Positions 51,801 to 61,032 of a stretch of DNA of 64,000 nt are shown here, in pieces (the first letter of the stretch is position 1; each line of letters starts with the position of its first letter). The position numbers were made by a program, and so were the translations under genes. Under the pieces are notes generated by a model. That model made no database searches. It saw nothing but the letters and a program-made list of their open reading frames with translations, and had not been told where the DNA came from. The DNA is from Cohnella lupini (GTDB taxonomy: Bacteria > Bacillota > Bacilli > Paenibacillales > Paenibacillaceae): NCBI RefSeq assembly GCF_003386205.1, contig NZ_QRDY01000001.1, forward strand, positions 744,001-808,000. The letters run 5' to 3'.

Positions 51801-51841
51801 ATAACGAAAAAAACACCGAGATTCGGTGTTTTTTTCGTTAT
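51801..51841. terminator. Very strong bidirectional terminator
   Basis: A perfect 19-base stem with a 3-base loop: ATAACGAAAAAAACACCGA pairs with its exact complement. A7 and T7 runs lie inside the stem, so it works in both directions between the convergent GNAT and AHSA1 genes. Confidence 0.9.
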
Positions 51842-51859
51842 GCCGTATCGCAAGATTTA

Positions 51860-52345
51860 TTATCGCGATAGATATTCGGCTAATTGTTCGAAGGTTCTGG
51901 AGAATCCTTCATTAAGGATCTCATGCGATGCCTTGAAGGTTGCCGACTCTACCTCGGTCGGGGATACGAGAGCCACGACTATCGTAATAGTCGTTGTGCC
52001 TTCGTCCTCGGCGAGAGTCAGGGTATTCAGCGTTTCCAGGGGCCAATCGGGATCAAACGGGGCCCGAACGATATTGCCTTCCTCATCGGAGAAGAAACTG
52101 GAATAGACGAGTTTATCCGATTTGCTGACTTCATGGTAAAGGAATTTAACCCACATGAGATCGCCTTCCGGAGATTTCTGGCTGTAATGAAATACGCCCC
52201 CCGGACGGAAATCGGATACGGATACCTCGAACGTCCATCCTTTGGGTCCCCACCAATGCGGAAGCTGTTCCGGGTCGGTAAATGCCTTAAATACAAGATC
52301 GCGCGGAGCACGGATTGTACGAGTAATTTCAACTTGAACCGACAT
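51860..52345 (-). CDS. AHSA1/START-like SRPBCC protein
   Basis: A 161-aa protein with the SRPBCC ligand-binding fold. Family signs are the start VEITRTIRAPRDLVFKAFTDPEQLPHWWGPKGWT, then DFRPGGVFHY and the C-terminal helix ASHEILNEGFSRTFEQLAEYL. Members bind hydrophobic ligands or act beside ArsR-type regulators; no such partner lies here, so the role is open. AGGAAAC precedes the ATG. Confidence 0.85.
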   Translation of the reverse strand: MSVQVEITRTIRAPRDLVFKAFTDPEQLPHWWGPKGWTFEVSVSDFRPGGVFHYSQKSPEGDLMWVKFLYHEVSKSDKLVYSSFFSDEEGNIVRAPFDPDWPLETLNTLTLAEDEGTTTITIVVALVSPTEVESATFKASHEILNEGFSRTFEQLAEYLSR

Positions 52346-52510
52346 TAAGTTTCCTCCAGTAGGTTAATGTTTTAAATAAATATACCATACCGAGAATATA
52401 CCTGAAATGGAATAAACAATCAAGTCAAACCCATTCCACAATATGGAAGGTAACAAATCGCTCGTCTTTGCGTCTATATCAAAAGACAACTCCGAGAGGG
52501 TGACATCAAT

Positions 52511-53551
52511 TTGAAGATGAGTACATATTTCCTTACAGGCGCCGCGACAGCGCTTTTGTCCGTGTCGTTGCTCCAAGCAGCGCCGGCAAACGCCGCCGAG
52601 ATCGATCCGTCCCTATCCGTATTCTTGGATGGCCGGCAGCTAGCTTTTCAGACGCAACCCGTAATCGAAAAAGGCAGTAGCCTCGTTCCGATGCGAACCA
52701 TATTCGAGGCCGAAGGTGCCGAAGTCACGTGGAACAATAAGACCCAAACAGTTACCGCTACTAAGGATGGCGTTATCCTTACATATCGACTCGGCGAAAC
52801 GACCGCATATAAAAATCAGGAACGGCTGAATTTACCCGTACCCGGCAAGATTATAGACAAGACGACTATGGTTCCTTTGCGATTTATAAGCGAGACGCTA
52901 GGCAATGTCGTGAAATGGCATGAGTATTCCGGCTCGATCACGATTTCATCCGCGCGCAACTATGAGACCGCAGTCGAATACGGCATTAACCTGCGCGTCT
53001 CTCCCGGTAAAGAAAACGATTCCGACGTGATTCGAATGCTTCCGAAAAACGAGCAAGTCCACGTCATCAGAGAAATCAACGCGGACTGGTTGGAAGTACA
53101 GACGAAGGACGATACGATTGGATTCATTTCAGCCAAACCGATGTATACCGATTACGCGAGCCCTGCGTTAGTCGATAAGCAAGCGGACGAGCTACTCGCT
53201 TTCGGGTCCAAATTCCTGGCCACTCCTTATGAGTTCGGAGCCAAATCCGGTCAAACGAAGACGTTCGACTGCTCTTCATTCGTTCAGTACGTGTTTAACG
53301 AAGTGCTGGCTATAGATCTTCCGCGAGTGTCCTACGACCAAGCCCTGAAAGGGAAGGAAGTCAAAGTCGACGAGCTGCGCAAAGGAGATTTGTTGTTCTT
53401 CAGCGCACGAGGGCTCGATATCGGACATGTCGGCATCTATGCGGGCGACGGCCGGGTTCTTCATACCTATTCCAAGGTACAAGGCGTTCACTTCGAAGAT
53501 TTCGACGACGGATGGAAGAAACGTTTTGTTACGGCAAGAAGATTATTCTAA
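52511..53551 (+). CDS. Secreted NlpC/P60 peptidase with stalk and SH3 domains
   Basis: A 346-aa exported cell-wall hydrolase. A signal peptide (to about residue 28, ANAAE) is followed by a copper-amine-oxidase-N-type stalk (about 35-150; LVPMRTIFEAEGAEVTWNN and MVPLRFISETLGN) and an SH3 domain (about 155-215; YGINLRVSPGKENDS). An NlpC/P60 catalytic domain ends the protein (about 222-345): Cys254 in FDCSSFVQYVF, His in DIGHVGIYAG, and the third polar residue near VLHTY. It cuts peptide stems of peptidoglycan. The start is a TTG with GAGAGGGTG 8 bases upstream; an ATG two codons later is less well placed. Confidence 0.85.
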   Translation: MKMSTYFLTGAATALLSVSLLQAAPANAAEIDPSLSVFLDGRQLAFQTQPVIEKGSSLVPMRTIFEAEGAEVTWNNKTQTVTATKDGVILTYRLGETTAYKNQERLNLPVPGKIIDKTTMVPLRFISETLGNVVKWHEYSGSITISSARNYETAVEYGINLRVSPGKENDSDVIRMLPKNEQVHVIREINADWLEVQTKDDTIGFISAKPMYTDYASPALVDKQADELLAFGSKFLATPYEFGAKSGQTKTFDCSSFVQYVFNEVLAIDLPRVSYDQALKGKEVKVDELRKGDLLFFSARGLDIGHVGIYAGDGRVLHTYSKVQGVHFEDFDDGWKKRFVTARRLF

Positions 53552-53585
53552 TAACGGAAGCATCGGCTAAGCCTATAGAGCAGTA

Positions 53586-53632
53586 AAAACAAGCATAATG
53601 TTGCCGCGCCGGCAACGTTATGCTTGTTTTTA
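53586..53632. terminator. Strong bidirectional terminator
   Basis: A stem of about 20 pairs with one mismatch (AAAACAAGCATAA and GTTGCC against GGCAAC and TTATGCTTGTTTT). It lies between the convergent NlpC/P60 and MATE genes. Confidence 0.9.
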
Positions 53633-53639
53633 TGCTAGC

Positions 53640-54995
53640 TTATTGCTCAGTACTTACCAGATCGTGCTGCCAATGTCGGGACCTGTAACGAAAGTAACCA
53701 AACAGAGTTTTGGAGATTTCCTCTGTGGCAAACAGCCCGTACACGACTTCAATCGGCCACTTCATGATGCCGGCTCCGATAAACGCGAGCGGGATACCGA
53801 TCAGCCAAGTGGATCCCAAGACAAGCTTCATCGAGTAATGCGTATCGCCGCCGCTTCGGAATACGCCGACAATCCAGATGTTGTTAAGAAAGCTGCAAGT
53901 TAACACGCACGACATGATACGGACAATATTCACGGCTTGGCCGCGCAACTGCTCTCCGATATGAAACAGCCCGACGACTTGCGGTGCCGCAACAAACAGT
54001 GCCAACCCGATGAGCACGGCGGCCGCAACGCCGATTCGCGTGAACCTTTCGGCATATTTCTGTGCCTGTTCTTTGTTCCGCAAACCGATCTGCTCGCCGA
54101 TCATGACGCTTGCGGATTGAGCGAATCCCAGTACGCCGGCGAGAACGAAGTTGCCGATCACTTTCGAAACTTGGATGATCGCAATCGACGCGGCACCCAT
54201 CATTCCGAACGCTACGATATACATCGTGGTGCCGAGCCCCCACAACGACTCATGAATAATAATCGGTTTAGTAACCCGATACACCCTTCCGAACAAAACA
54301 CGGTCATAAGGGAACCGTTTCAAGAAAGATACCGAGACTTCCCTTTTCATCGCATATACATACGCCACCGTTAGAATCAGCAGCAGTAGCTTCGAGATAA
54401 GCGTAGCAACCGCGGCTCCGTTCACTCCCATCGGCTCAAACCCGAAATGTCCGTAGATCAGGGCATAATTCAACACGGTGTTCAGCAGAAGCGACAGGAC
54501 CGTCATGTACATGACGGCTTTCACGACGCCGATGCTCTTTAAGCTCATCGTAAACGCGGTCGTGACGGCCGAGGCGATAAACCCGAAACTGACGATGGAT
54601 ACGAAAGACGCTGTCATTTCCAGCAACTGATCGTCTTGCGTAAACGGCCAAAAGACATAGGGAGAGCTTAAAGTCAGGACGATATAGAAAATAAAACTAA
54701 TAGCGAATCCGCTAAAGACGTTCAAAGCAGCCAGTTTTTTAATCGAGACGTAATCTCTTTTGCCGTAGTACTGCGCCATAAAAACGGCCGGTCCGCTTAA
54801 CGCGCCGGCCAATATCATGACAAGCAGAAATTCCAGTTGTCCGGCGATGCCCGCCGCGGCAATCTGCAGCTCGCCCAAATCCGCTACCATCACGGTATCG
54901 AGCAGAGAGAAGGATGAGGTGAATAAAAACTGAAGCGTCAGCGGTACGGAAAGCCGGTATAATTGGCTAATGAATTCATCGTTTTTATACGGCAT
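53640..54995 (-). CDS. MATE-family efflux transporter
   Basis: A 451-aa protein with 12 hydrophobic segments in two halves. The family start LYRLSVPLTLQFLFTSSFSLLDTVMVADLG and the repeat-half motif VTKPIIIHESLWGLGTTMYIVAFGMMG are clear, as is FRSGGDTHYSM near the end. It exports drugs or metabolites in exchange for Na+ or H+. It ends the transcript that starts with the HAD phosphatase gene 3 bases upstream, so the pump and the phosphatase are translated together. Confidence 0.9.
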   Translation of the reverse strand: MPYKNDEFISQLYRLSVPLTLQFLFTSSFSLLDTVMVADLGELQIAAAGIAGQLEFLLVMILAGALSGPAVFMAQYYGKRDYVSIKKLAALNVFSGFAISFIFYIVLTLSSPYVFWPFTQDDQLLEMTASFVSIVSFGFIASAVTTAFTMSLKSIGVVKAVMYMTVLSLLLNTVLNYALIYGHFGFEPMGVNGAAVATLISKLLLLILTVAYVYAMKREVSVSFLKRFPYDRVLFGRVYRVTKPIIIHESLWGLGTTMYIVAFGMMGAASIAIIQVSKVIGNFVLAGVLGFAQSASVMIGEQIGLRNKEQAQKYAERFTRIGVAAAVLIGLALFVAAPQVVGLFHIGEQLRGQAVNIVRIMSCVLTCSFLNNIWIVGVFRSGGDTHYSMKLVLGSTWLIGIPLAFIGAGIMKWPIEVVYGLFATEEISKTLFGYFRYRSRHWQHDLVSTEQ

Positions 54996-54998
54996 CGC

Positions 54999-55829
54999 TT
55001 ATATAGCCACGGCTTTTTGGTCAAACACTTCGATTATCGCATCTTCATCATTGCTCCGCGAGGTTACCCAATCGGCTGTTTCCTTTAATATCGGATGGGC
55101 ATTTTGTACCGCGACTCCGTTCGGGATCAGGGCAATCATTTCAATATCGTTCAAATTGTCTCCTACAGCGGTGAGATCGGCCATATCCAGTCCCAAGACT
55201 TCTATCAATTCCAAGCATGCAGAGCCCTTATTAACGTTGGGCGGAAGAATTTCAAGAAGCTCCGGCTCGGACTGAACCGCATGCCATAAGGGGGCGACCG
55301 GTTGTTCGGTACGGGAGAAACACTTCTCCTGAAAAGATTTTAGCGCATCGGGATCGCCTAAAAACATGATTTTAGTCGATGATTGAAATAGGTCATATAA
55401 ATCGGACATCGATGTTTCGATGATATTAACTTTATCTTTTTGCATGTAACGTTCTACTGTATTCGTAATAGAAGGGCAGTAAATCTGCTCCTGACAAAAT
55501 ACCAATACATTCAATCCCAATCCCTCGCCGGTCAGCTCGTAGTTGTACAAAGCATGCCGAAAAGAGGATACGGGCAAAGCATGCTCCTTAAGAAATACCT
55601 TTTGGATAGGGTCATATAGTTTAGCGCCGTTGTACAGAATAACTGGCACTTTGATATTTAGCTCTTCGATAAAAGGTAAAGCGCTGTTCAATGACCGGCC
55701 TGTTGCCAAAGTAAAAAAGCCGCCATCTTGTTGGAAAAGTCGTATACGTTGTTTAACGGCTTGCGTGATTTGTTGTCGTGAATCCAATAGAGTACCGTCT
55801 AGATCTGAAATTACCCATTTGCCTTGCAA
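54999..55829 (-). CDS. HAD phosphatase, Cof/YbiV type
   Basis: A 276-aa phosphatase of the HAD superfamily, class IIB. Motif I is SDLDGTLLDS (catalytic Asp9 and Asp11), motif II is TLATGRS, Lys in NVNKGSAC, motif III/IV is AVGDNLNDIEMI. Cof-type enzymes remove phosphate from sugar phosphates, FMN or pyridoxal phosphate; the target cannot be told. The start is a TTG with AAAGGCGG 8 bases upstream. The MATE gene begins 3 bases after its stop. It could free a phosphorylated substrate for the pump; that is a guess. Confidence 0.85.
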   Translation of the reverse strand: MQGKWVISDLDGTLLDSRQQITQAVKQRIRLFQQDGGFFTLATGRSLNSALPFIEELNIKVPVILYNGAKLYDPIQKVFLKEHALPVSSFRHALYNYELTGEGLGLNVLVFCQEQIYCPSITNTVERYMQKDKVNIIETSMSDLYDLFQSSTKIMFLGDPDALKSFQEKCFSRTEQPVAPLWHAVQSEPELLEILPPNVNKGSACLELIEVLGLDMADLTAVGDNLNDIEMIALIPNGVAVQNAHPILKETADWVTSRSNDEDAIIEVFDQKAVAI

Positions 55830-55900
55830 AGTAGTTTCCGCCTTTCTGCGACATGAAGCTTGTTGATATAAACCATATAATTGGAAATTTCGTCATGTAC

Positions 55901-55936
55901 AAAGACAGGGCGAAGAAAATTTCGTCCTGTCTTTGT
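55901..55936. terminator. Terminator of the GntR-to-binding-protein operon
   Basis: CAAAGACAGG pairs with CCTGTCTTTG, with an inner CGAA/TTCG stem. It lies 37 bases after the binding-protein stop (minus strand) and is T-rich on the plus side as well. Confidence 0.75.
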
Positions 55937-55972
55937 TTGTTTGAAAATACGGTGGTTGCTTAAAGGAATGAT

Positions 55973-57352
55973 TTATTTATTAGTCTCGTTATATTTTTGA
56001 ATAGCTTCCGTGCTGCTTTTCGCCGCTTTGTCCAATGCTTCCTGAGGAGACTTGCCGTTCATTGCTTCTTCGACGGCGCTCGCATAGAAGTTTCTCATTT
56101 CCTGGAATACCCCGACCGAAGCGCCTTGCGAAGCATAATTGGATTTCGCTTGATGAAGCTGTTCGATCGCCGCGTTAAACTGAGGGTATTTAACGAGATT
56201 GTCTTTGACGATCTGCTCGTTATACGCATCCTTCGTGATAGGGAAGTAGCCGGTGCTAATGTGCCAGAAGGCTTGTACTTTAGGAGACGACAAGTATTTG
56301 ATGAATTCCCATGCCGCATCTTGCTCTTCCTGGGACTTGTTGTTCATGATCCAGTTGCTTGCTCCCCCGATTGCGACTCCTCCGTCTTTGGCAGAGCCTT
56401 CAGGGATCGGGAAGAAGCCGGTTCCGACTTCGAATTTACCTTTCGCAGCGTCGACGAGACCGCGAAGCGCTCCGGTCGAGCCTGTCAACATAGCGGTTTT
56501 TCCGGCAATAAAGGATTTCTGAGCATCGGCGGAGACGCGGCCGAAGTTAAGAGCAAGCTTGTTGTCCAACATGTTTTTCCACCAAGTCAGCGTGTCGACG
56601 CCCGGTTTCGTGTTCATGAAAGACTCCGTCGCGGGCTCGCTGGAACGTCCGTTATCGTTATTGACATACAATTCTCCTTGCTTGGCGAAGGATTGTTCCA
56701 TATCCCACGGCTCAAGATAGAAAGCATAACCGGTAACTCCGTTTTTGGTGAGCGCTTGGGCGTCTTTAGTCACTTCTTCGAACGTTGCCGGCGGGTTTTC
56801 CGGGTCTAGGCCAGCCGCTTTGAATAAATCTTTATTGTAATAAAACACGTCATTGGAGGTATTGAACGGCATCGAGTAGAGTTGGTTGTCGACCGTGTAA
56901 TAATTCAGGATGTGCTCTTCTAGCTGCGAGATATCGAACTTGTCCCGATCAATGAGGGTTTGAACGGGCGTTATCATCTTGGAATCAATCATAAAGCGGG
57001 TATTTACGTCGTTCACTTGAACCATCGAAGGGCCGCTTTTCGAACCCATCGTTGCTTTCACTTTATTCAGCAGTTCGTCGTAAGCTCCTTGGAAGGTTAC
57101 TTTCACAACGATATTGGATTGGGAGGCATTGAAATCCTTAACGACCTGATCGATGACTTTTCCGTTGGCGCCGCTCATCGCGTGCCACCAATTAATCGTG
57201 ATCGGAGCAGCGCTTGAACTTGAGCTTGATTCTTTCGTAGGCTGATTATTGGTCGAGTTCGAGTTCGATGCGGAATTGCCGCAGCCTTGAAGGGCTATTG
57301 CGGAAGCTACTAGCAATACAGGTACGGTCGTTTTCCATTTTAAGTTCTTCAT
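55973..57352 (-). CDS. ABC transporter solute-binding lipoprotein (UgpB-like)
   Basis: A 459-aa binding lipoprotein: lipobox ALQGC (Cys24), a Ser/Asn-rich spacer, then a family 1 (COG1653) binding protein. Typical stretches are ITINWWHAMSGANGKVIDQVVKDFNASQ, the ligand-cleft region SMPFNTSNDVFYYNKDLFKAAGL and VAIGGASNWIMNNKSQEEQDAAWEFIKYLSSP. Because it sits in an operon with a glycerophosphodiesterase, a UgpB-like role in binding sn-glycerol-3-phosphate or glycerophosphodiesters is likely, though the fold itself also serves sugars. A 94-base gap separates it from the permease genes, allowing extra control. Confidence 0.85.
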   Translation of the reverse strand: MKNLKWKTTVPVLLVASAIALQGCGNSASNSNSTNNQPTKESSSSSSAAPITINWWHAMSGANGKVIDQVVKDFNASQSNIVVKVTFQGAYDELLNKVKATMGSKSGPSMVQVNDVNTRFMIDSKMITPVQTLIDRDKFDISQLEEHILNYYTVDNQLYSMPFNTSNDVFYYNKDLFKAAGLDPENPPATFEEVTKDAQALTKNGVTGYAFYLEPWDMEQSFAKQGELYVNNDNGRSSEPATESFMNTKPGVDTLTWWKNMLDNKLALNFGRVSADAQKSFIAGKTAMLTGSTGALRGLVDAAKGKFEVGTGFFPIPEGSAKDGGVAIGGASNWIMNNKSQEEQDAAWEFIKYLSSPKVQAFWHISTGYFPITKDAYNEQIVKDNLVKYPQFNAAIEQLHQAKSNYASQGASVGVFQEMRNFYASAVEEAMNGKSPQEALDKAAKSSTEAIQKYNETNK

Positions 57353-57446
57353 CGGGTTTATCTCTCCTAGTTGTCGTCTTTTTGACGTATTGTATATTAA
57401 CCGATTGGTCTCGGACGTTTTACGATAACCGAACTTCAGGGTTTGC

Positions 57447-58268
57447 TCAGCCTTTAAGGGCTCCCAACGTAACGTTGCCGACGAGTTGCTTCAATCCGAA
57501 CACGAGCAACAGCAGCGGGGGGAGCATCATCAAGGTCAGTCCTGCCAATACCAGATTCCAAGAAGTAAATTCTTCGAACTGCAGCATCGTGACTCCGATT
57601 TGAACGGTTCGCATGGATTCTTCGTTCGTAATCAACAGCGGCCAAAGATACATATTCCATGCACCGATAAAGCTGTGAACCGCCAATGTCGCGAAAGCGG
57701 AGCGCGTGAGCGGAAGGGCGATTCGAACAAAGGCACCCATATGTCCCAACCCGTCCATCTTCGCCGCTTCGAAAATTTCCTTAGGCAATTGCAGGAAAAA
57801 TTGTCTAAACAAAAACGTGCCGAAGCCTGTCGTTAGAAAAGGTACGATCAAACCCCAATAAGAATCCGTCCATCCCCAGTTGCGTATCGTCAAGAAGTTG
57901 GGAATCATCGTTACTTCCCAAGGAATCATCATCGTGGCAACGAACAGGGAGAAAATAAACGCTTTGAACGGAAACCGGATAAAAGCGAATGCATAGGCAG
58001 CCAAGCTTGCGGTAAGCAAATGTCCGGCCGTAATCGCTATGGCGACGACGAAGCTGTTATACAAAAACTGGGCAACCGGAACCAAGCTGAAAACAAGCTT
58101 GAAGTTAGCCAAGTAAAGGCTCGAAGGAAACAGATGAGGCGGGAAGGAATCCATTTCGCCCGATGTCATCATCGACGCCGCGAAAGCGTAATAGATAGGA
58201 TAAATAATGACTACGGCAGCCAGAATCAGAATAATCAATGCCGCCGGACGCTGTAATCTGCTTATCAT
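57447..58268 (-). CDS. ABC transporter permease (UgpE-like)
   Basis: A 273-aa permease of the MalG/UgpE class with six helices. The ATPase-docking loop is KEIFEAAKMDGLGHMGAFVRIALPL (about residue 178), with the EAA...G pattern. The sequence FLFRQFFLQLPKE just before it is typical of UgpE. It overlaps the partner permease by 4 bases and the ATG follows that overlap. No ATPase gene is in the operon, so a shared MsmK-type ATPase from elsewhere is needed. Confidence 0.85.
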   Translation of the reverse strand: MISRLQRPAALIILILAAVVIIYPIYYAFAASMMTSGEMDSFPPHLFPSSLYLANFKLVFSLVPVAQFLYNSFVVAIAITAGHLLTASLAAYAFAFIRFPFKAFIFSLFVATMMIPWEVTMIPNFLTIRNWGWTDSYWGLIVPFLTTGFGTFLFRQFFLQLPKEIFEAAKMDGLGHMGAFVRIALPLTRSAFATLAVHSFIGAWNMYLWPLLITNEESMRTVQIGVTMLQFEEFTSWNLVLAGLTLMMLPPLLLLVFGLKQLVGNVTLGALKG

Positions 58269-59173
58269 GAATAATGCACTTTCCTTTCCGCGATTCGAAA
58301 CTGAACGATCGTAAACAGAAGAATGATCAGGAACAAGATAATAGCCTGAGCGCTTCCGGTACCGAATCGATAGTTAACGAAAGCTTCCTGGTACAAATCG
58401 TAGACGACGACATTGGTCGAATTCGCCGGTCCGCCCTCCGTTAGGATGTTGATTTGGGAAAAGCTTTGCAGAGCACCGATAACGGATATGACGCTCATGA
58501 AAAAGATAGCAGGGGACAGCAATGGCAACGTGATTTTACGAACCATGGCGGACGAGCCTGCGCCGTCCATTTTGGCGCTCTCGTACAAGTCCTCCGGGAT
58601 GCCCTTAATTCCGCTTAGCAGGACAAGGTAGGTAAATCCGATGCTTATCCATACGGTCATGATGGAAACGGAAATCAAAGCGTAAGCCGGATCCGTTAGC
58701 CAACCGATGGGATCGATGCCCAGAAAGCTTAGGAAATAGTTGAACATACCGGCGGTAGGGTGGAACAGGATTTTCCAAATGACGGAAGCATTACCGATGG
58801 GTATCGCAATGGAACTGGCAAAGATAAGCTGAAAATAAATATTGATTTTGTTTTTTTTGTGCGTCAACAGCGCCAGACATAAGGAGATGATCAAGCAAGT
58901 CGGGATCGTCATCAGCGCGAATAGAAACGAGATTTTAATGCTTTGGTAAAAATGCTCGGAGCCGAGGATATCCTTGAAATTGTCGAACCAGACAAAGTCG
59001 ACGATTTGTCCACGCGGATTCGTGCTATGAAGACTTAAATAGACGGACTTAAAGAACGGATAAAATAAGAAGATGCCGAAGCCAAGTAAGGACGGCATTA
59101 AAAATCCGAATCCGAACGCCGCTTCTTTGAATTTAGCCAGCTTGTTGCCCACAGTAAGTTCACTTCCCTGCAT
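58265..59173 (-). CDS. ABC transporter permease (UgpA-like)
   Basis: A 302-aa permease of the MalF/UgpA class with six helices (first at FGFLMPSLLGFGIFLFYPFF). The docking loop is EDLYESAKMDGAGSSAMVRKITLPL (about residue 198), and the end TNVVVYDLYQEAFVNYRFGTGSAQA is typical of the family. The ATG at 59173 overlaps the phosphodiesterase end by 14 bases without a good ribosome binding site; a GTG at 59152 with AGGGAAG upstream is an equally likely start. Confidence 0.85.
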   Translation of the reverse strand: MQGSELTVGNKLAKFKEAAFGFGFLMPSLLGFGIFLFYPFFKSVYLSLHSTNPRGQIVDFVWFDNFKDILGSEHFYQSIKISFLFALMTIPTCLIISLCLALLTHKKNKINIYFQLIFASSIAIPIGNASVIWKILFHPTAGMFNYFLSFLGIDPIGWLTDPAYALISVSIMTVWISIGFTYLVLLSGIKGIPEDLYESAKMDGAGSSAMVRKITLPLLSPAIFFMSVISVIGALQSFSQINILTEGGPANSTNVVVYDLYQEAFVNYRFGTGSAQAIILFLIILLFTIVQFRIAERKVHYS

Positions 59174-60146
59174 TTAAATAGTGATAGAGTTCTTCAGGGT
59201 GATCGGACAAGATCATATTGGCTCCGCGCTCCTTGTGCCAATCCCAGCCAAACTCCGGATTGTTCAGCGAAATCTCGTCCGTATGTCCTCCGCAATCCCA
59301 GCCGAACATCGTATTCACCCAGATTCTGCACGAACGCTCCTTCAGGCGCCGAATCGTTTCCGAAGCCATAATCTCGCTGCGATCGTATAGAAAGTTAAGC
59401 TCGAACGCTTTGGGCTTGATTCGCGCAAATAGCTCGTCCAAATGTTCAAGCAATTCATTATTGGGCTTCGGCAATTTCTTGATGAGCTCCGCCGGCCCAA
59501 CCTGGCTTAACCATTTTTTTAGCTCCTCGTTTTCCGCGAAGCTGCTGAACAAATCCTTAATTCCCACGTCCGTTTGAACGACCTTGTAGTCATGAATGAT
59601 TTGAATGAATTCCGGGCGCTCCGCTTTGCCGTTCAAGAACGGTTCGACCTCGTCCATTCCCGCCGCGCTCTTGAACAAGCCCTGTCTTACCGTTCCCGTT
59701 TCGAGAAGAACCCGGTAGACGTCTTCGCGGACATCCCAGCACTTGTCCAGGTTCACCAAGATTTTATTCGTAATCAACTCCATCGCTTCCCTGAGCGTAG
59801 GAACAAGCTCGTTCGTAACGGAAGCTTCGACTCCGCCCCGACCCTGCTTCAGGCGAAGCTCGCGAATTTCTTGATACGTAAGCTCCGAGACTTTGCCGGA
59901 TCCGTTCGTCATGCGATCGACCGTCTCGTCATGCATGAGAACCAATGTCCCGTCTTTGGTTTTCCGGATATCGACTTCGACGACATCCATGCCGAGATCA
60001 ATGGCGGCTTGAATGGCTTGAAGCGAATTTTCAGAAGCCCGCCTCCAGATTCCCCGGTGCGCCGCGATCATGACTCTCCCGTTAGAATCCAGGTAGTCCG
60101 TATAAATTTTCTCAAAGGGGGTTTGTACAACCGGATTTACGCTCAT
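59160..60146 (-). CDS. Glycerophosphodiester phosphodiesterase, cytoplasmic
   Basis: A 328-aa GDPD-family enzyme without a signal peptide. Catalytic motifs are AAHRGIWRRASENSL, the metal site VEVDIRKTKDGTLVLMHDETVDRMT, and VNLDKCWD. Family enzymes yield glycerol-3-phosphate plus an alcohol. In this operon it would act on glycerophosphodiesters taken up by the adjacent transporter. It is much like the exported enzyme at 14815 in motifs but differs in length and location. The ATG at 60146 is preferred since GGAGG precedes it by 9 bases; an ATG two codons earlier is too close to that site. Confidence 0.85.
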   Translation of the reverse strand: MSVNPVVQTPFEKIYTDYLDSNGRVMIAAHRGIWRRASENSLQAIQAAIDLGMDVVEVDIRKTKDGTLVLMHDETVDRMTNGSGKVSELTYQEIRELRLKQGRGGVEASVTNELVPTLREAMELITNKILVNLDKCWDVREDVYRVLLETGTVRQGLFKSAAGMDEVEPFLNGKAERPEFIQIIHDYKVVQTDVGIKDLFSSFAENEELKKWLSQVGPAELIKKLPKPNNELLEHLDELFARIKPKAFELNFLYDRSEIMASETIRRLKERSCRIWVNTMFGWDCGGHTDEISLNNPEFGWDWHKERGANMILSDHPEELYHYLNAGK

Positions 60147-60192
60147 ATCCATAATCCTCCGTTTCGTAGGTTTTACTAATTCGTTGAAATCA

Positions 60193-60900
60193 TTAAGTTC
60201 TTCGCACATAAAACCGTATTAAGTCGTTTCTCATGTAATCGTAGGAAATATAAATAGGATTCGCCTTGTCGTCGTAATGCACTTGAATAAATTTCAAGAG
60301 AGGAGGGTCGCTAAGCTTCAAACGGTACGGGAGGACATCTTCTTCCCGTACCGCTTGGATTTCCATGAGCGATTCGACAATGTAAATGCCATATTTAAGT
60401 TCGAGATATTTGGATAAGGAGCCGGGCTCATAGTATTCCGCAAAATCTTGACCTACGATGCTTTGCGGCAAAATATTTCGCGAATATACAATCGACTCGC
60501 CGTTTGCCGTTCGTATCCTTTCGAGAATAAACATGGAATCCTGCTTGTTAATATTCAACATGCCGATTTCTTCATCGTTCGGTTTTCTCTTGAAGATTTG
60601 AACTTCTATATCTCCTTCAGTCAAGTTGGCGTTTTGGATCAGTTCGGTGATGCTGGAAAATTTATTCAAAGTGCTTGCCATGTGAAGGCCATTCCGGCGC
60701 AAATAGTAACCAGAGCCTTGAATGTTGTAGATCTTGCCTAGCTCTATGAGATTCTTTAGCGCCTTGCGGATGGTCTCGCGGCTAACCTGAAATCGTGCAG
60801 CCAAAGTTTTTTCGGTAGGTAGCTTGTCTCCCTCGGCAAACAAATTTCGATCGATTTCATCGGCGATCACTTTGCTGATTTCCTCATATTTGTTCATCAT
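60193..60900 (-). CDS. GntR/HutC-family regulator with UTRA domain
   Basis: A 235-aa regulator: a winged helix at residues 5-70 (EGDKLPTEKTLAARFQVSRETIRKALKNLIELGKI, then IQGSGYYL) followed by a UTRA ligand-binding domain (about 95-230; VQIFKRKPNDEEIGMLNINKQDSMFILERIRTANGESIVYSRNILP). It leads the glycerophosphodiesterase/transporter operon and is likely its repressor, with a phosphorylated or sugar-phosphate ligand as inducer. Two TTGTCTAGT motifs lie upstream. AGGAGGTGAG is present 10 bases ahead of the ATG. Confidence 0.9.
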   Translation of the reverse strand: MMNKYEEISKVIADEIDRNLFAEGDKLPTEKTLAARFQVSRETIRKALKNLIELGKIYNIQGSGYYLRRNGLHMASTLNKFSSITELIQNANLTEGDIEVQIFKRKPNDEEIGMLNINKQDSMFILERIRTANGESIVYSRNILPQSIVGQDFAEYYEPGSLSKYLELKYGIYIVESLMEIQAVREEDVLPYRLKLSDPPLLKFIQVHYDDKANPIYISYDYMRNDLIRFYVRRT

Positions 60901-61032
60901 TTATCCGACTGCTCACCTCCTAGAGTTTACGTTCACCTGACGGGTTGATAATCCTTAGTTTACAAGCCGAGTATTCGAGAGTCGTTAATCTAAAAACAAA
61001 AATTGTTATAGGAATGTGAAGGTGATGTAAAG

